Assembly: GCA_016871775.1 (NCBI GenBank)
Contig: VHCI01000027.1
Location: 1 to 32,160, forward strand
Length of the DNA stretch: 32,160 nt
Direction of reading: 5' to 3'
Origin: Verrucomicrobiota bacterium
GTDB taxonomy: Bacteria > Verrucomicrobiota > Verrucomicrobiia > Opitutales > Opitutaceae
Each line of letters starts with the position of its first letter. The stretch's first letter is position 1. Both the position numbers and the translations under genes were made by a program. Below the pieces are notes generated by a model, which did no database searches, was not told the origin of the DNA, and saw only the letters and a list, made by a program, of their open reading frames with translations. This document shows positions 31,983 through 32,160 of this stretch, piece by piece.

Positions 31983-32069
31983 CCGAGTTATTCACAAATC
32001 TCGCTACCGCCCACCGCCGCCCTTTTGGGCTCAGGGCGGTGGGCTTCGCGAGATTCATGAATAACTCGG
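31983..32069. repeat. Long imperfect inverted repeat upstream of orfA
   Basis: The left arm (31983-32018) and right arm (32035-32069) are reverse complements over about 35 bases with only a few mismatches. Both begin CCGAGTTATTCA when read inward. A nested GCCC-TTTT-GGGC hairpin lies between them. It lies within the IS, between the right terminal repeat and the orfA start, and would fold in the leader of the transposase mRNA. Confidence 0.85.
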
Positions 32070-32070
32070 T

Positions 32071-32093
32071 TCTCTGTCCACCAAATCGAGGCA
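32071..32093 (-). repeat. IS terminal inverted repeat, orfA side
   Basis: Read on the minus strand it starts TGCCTCGATTTGGTGGACAG and pairs with 30729-30751. The remaining 67 bases to the window end show no feature. Confidence 0.75.
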
Positions 32094-32160
32094 GTCTCAA
32101 ATCCTCATTCCAACCCCCTTCACGGCTCACTGCCATCCGGCTTACCAAGTCAGGATGATT

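Larger units (their letters stand above)
30729..32093 (-). mobile_element. IS3-family insertion sequence, 1365 bp
   Basis: The element carries the two overlapping frames of IS3-family transposases on the minus strand. Imperfect terminal inverted repeats (18 of 23 bases identical) begin TGCCTCGA and share GTGGACAG. No convincing target-site duplication is visible (GCT on the left, GTC on the right), so the exact ends or a later rearrangement remain open. The orfA frame has an in-frame stop near its start. Confidence 0.85.

Noticed and set aside
30725-32097. Target-site duplication flanking the insertion sequence
   Set aside because: The bases next to the terminal repeats (GCT and GTC) do not match, so no duplication is claimed.

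Overview
The window is very GC-rich chromosomal DNA with long open frames, weak Shine-Dalgarno sequences and many ATGA start/stop overlaps. The gene content includes a large TonB-dependent receptor with a QLEAFTVTG-type TonB box, PmoA/DUF6807, DUF2851, a Tat-exported Gfo/Idh/MocA oxidoreductase and an S1-type sulfatase. Together these suggest a polysaccharide-degrading member of the Verrucomicrobiota, probably Opitutaceae. The assignment is inferred from family content; no rRNA or other phylogenetic marker was available to test it.

Layout. (1) 1-436: 3' end of a PQQ-type beta-propeller gene, a terminator and tRNA-Pro. (2) 529-5444, minus strand: a compact seven-gene energy-transduction operon (ExbB, two ExbD, TonB, a TPR protein, two membrane-anchored coiled-coil proteins) closed by a terminator. 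(3) 5709-6028, minus: a tRNA-Lys/Thr/Gln cluster, followed by about 800 bp without a convincing gene. (4) 6834-10118, minus: a 1094-residue TonB-dependent receptor. (5) 10243-16712, plus, divergent from the receptor: five genes joined by 4-bp ATGA overlaps. They encode a secreted propeller/alpha-toroid protein, a solitary PTS-type EIIC permease, a GH84 beta-N-acetylglucosaminidase, a GNAT protein resembling the C-terminal domain of eukaryotic O-GlcNAcase, and a GntR/LacI-type regulator. (6) 16814-23258, plus: a short orphan receptor N-terminal domain, then five overlapping genes (3-hydroxyisobutyrate-dehydrogenase-like enzyme, MFS transporter, PmoA-like protein, sulfatase, Gfo/Idh/MocA oxidoreductase). 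(7) 23589-29032: tRNA-Ala and housekeeping genes (small membrane protein, EVE domain, prephenate dehydrogenase, polyprenyl synthase, convergent citramalate synthase, DUF2851). (8) 29121-32160: tRNA-Ser followed by a gene-poor accessory stretch with a PIN-domain toxin and an IS3-family element carrying a nonsense mutation in orfA.

How it fits together (inference). Regions 4-6 read as a glycan-use locus. The receptor, energised by a TonB complex such as the one in region 2, would bring amino-sugar oligosaccharides into the periplasm. The toroid protein and sulfatase would trim them, the EIIC protein would move a small sugar into the cell, and the GH84 enzyme, which has no signal peptide, would release GlcNAc. 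The regulator at the end of the first block probably senses the sugar. The most unusual part is the GH84 gene overlapping a pseudo-HAT-like GNAT gene, two domains fused in human O-GlcNAcase, beside an EIIC that has no visible EIIA/EIIB partner and an altered GIHG motif.
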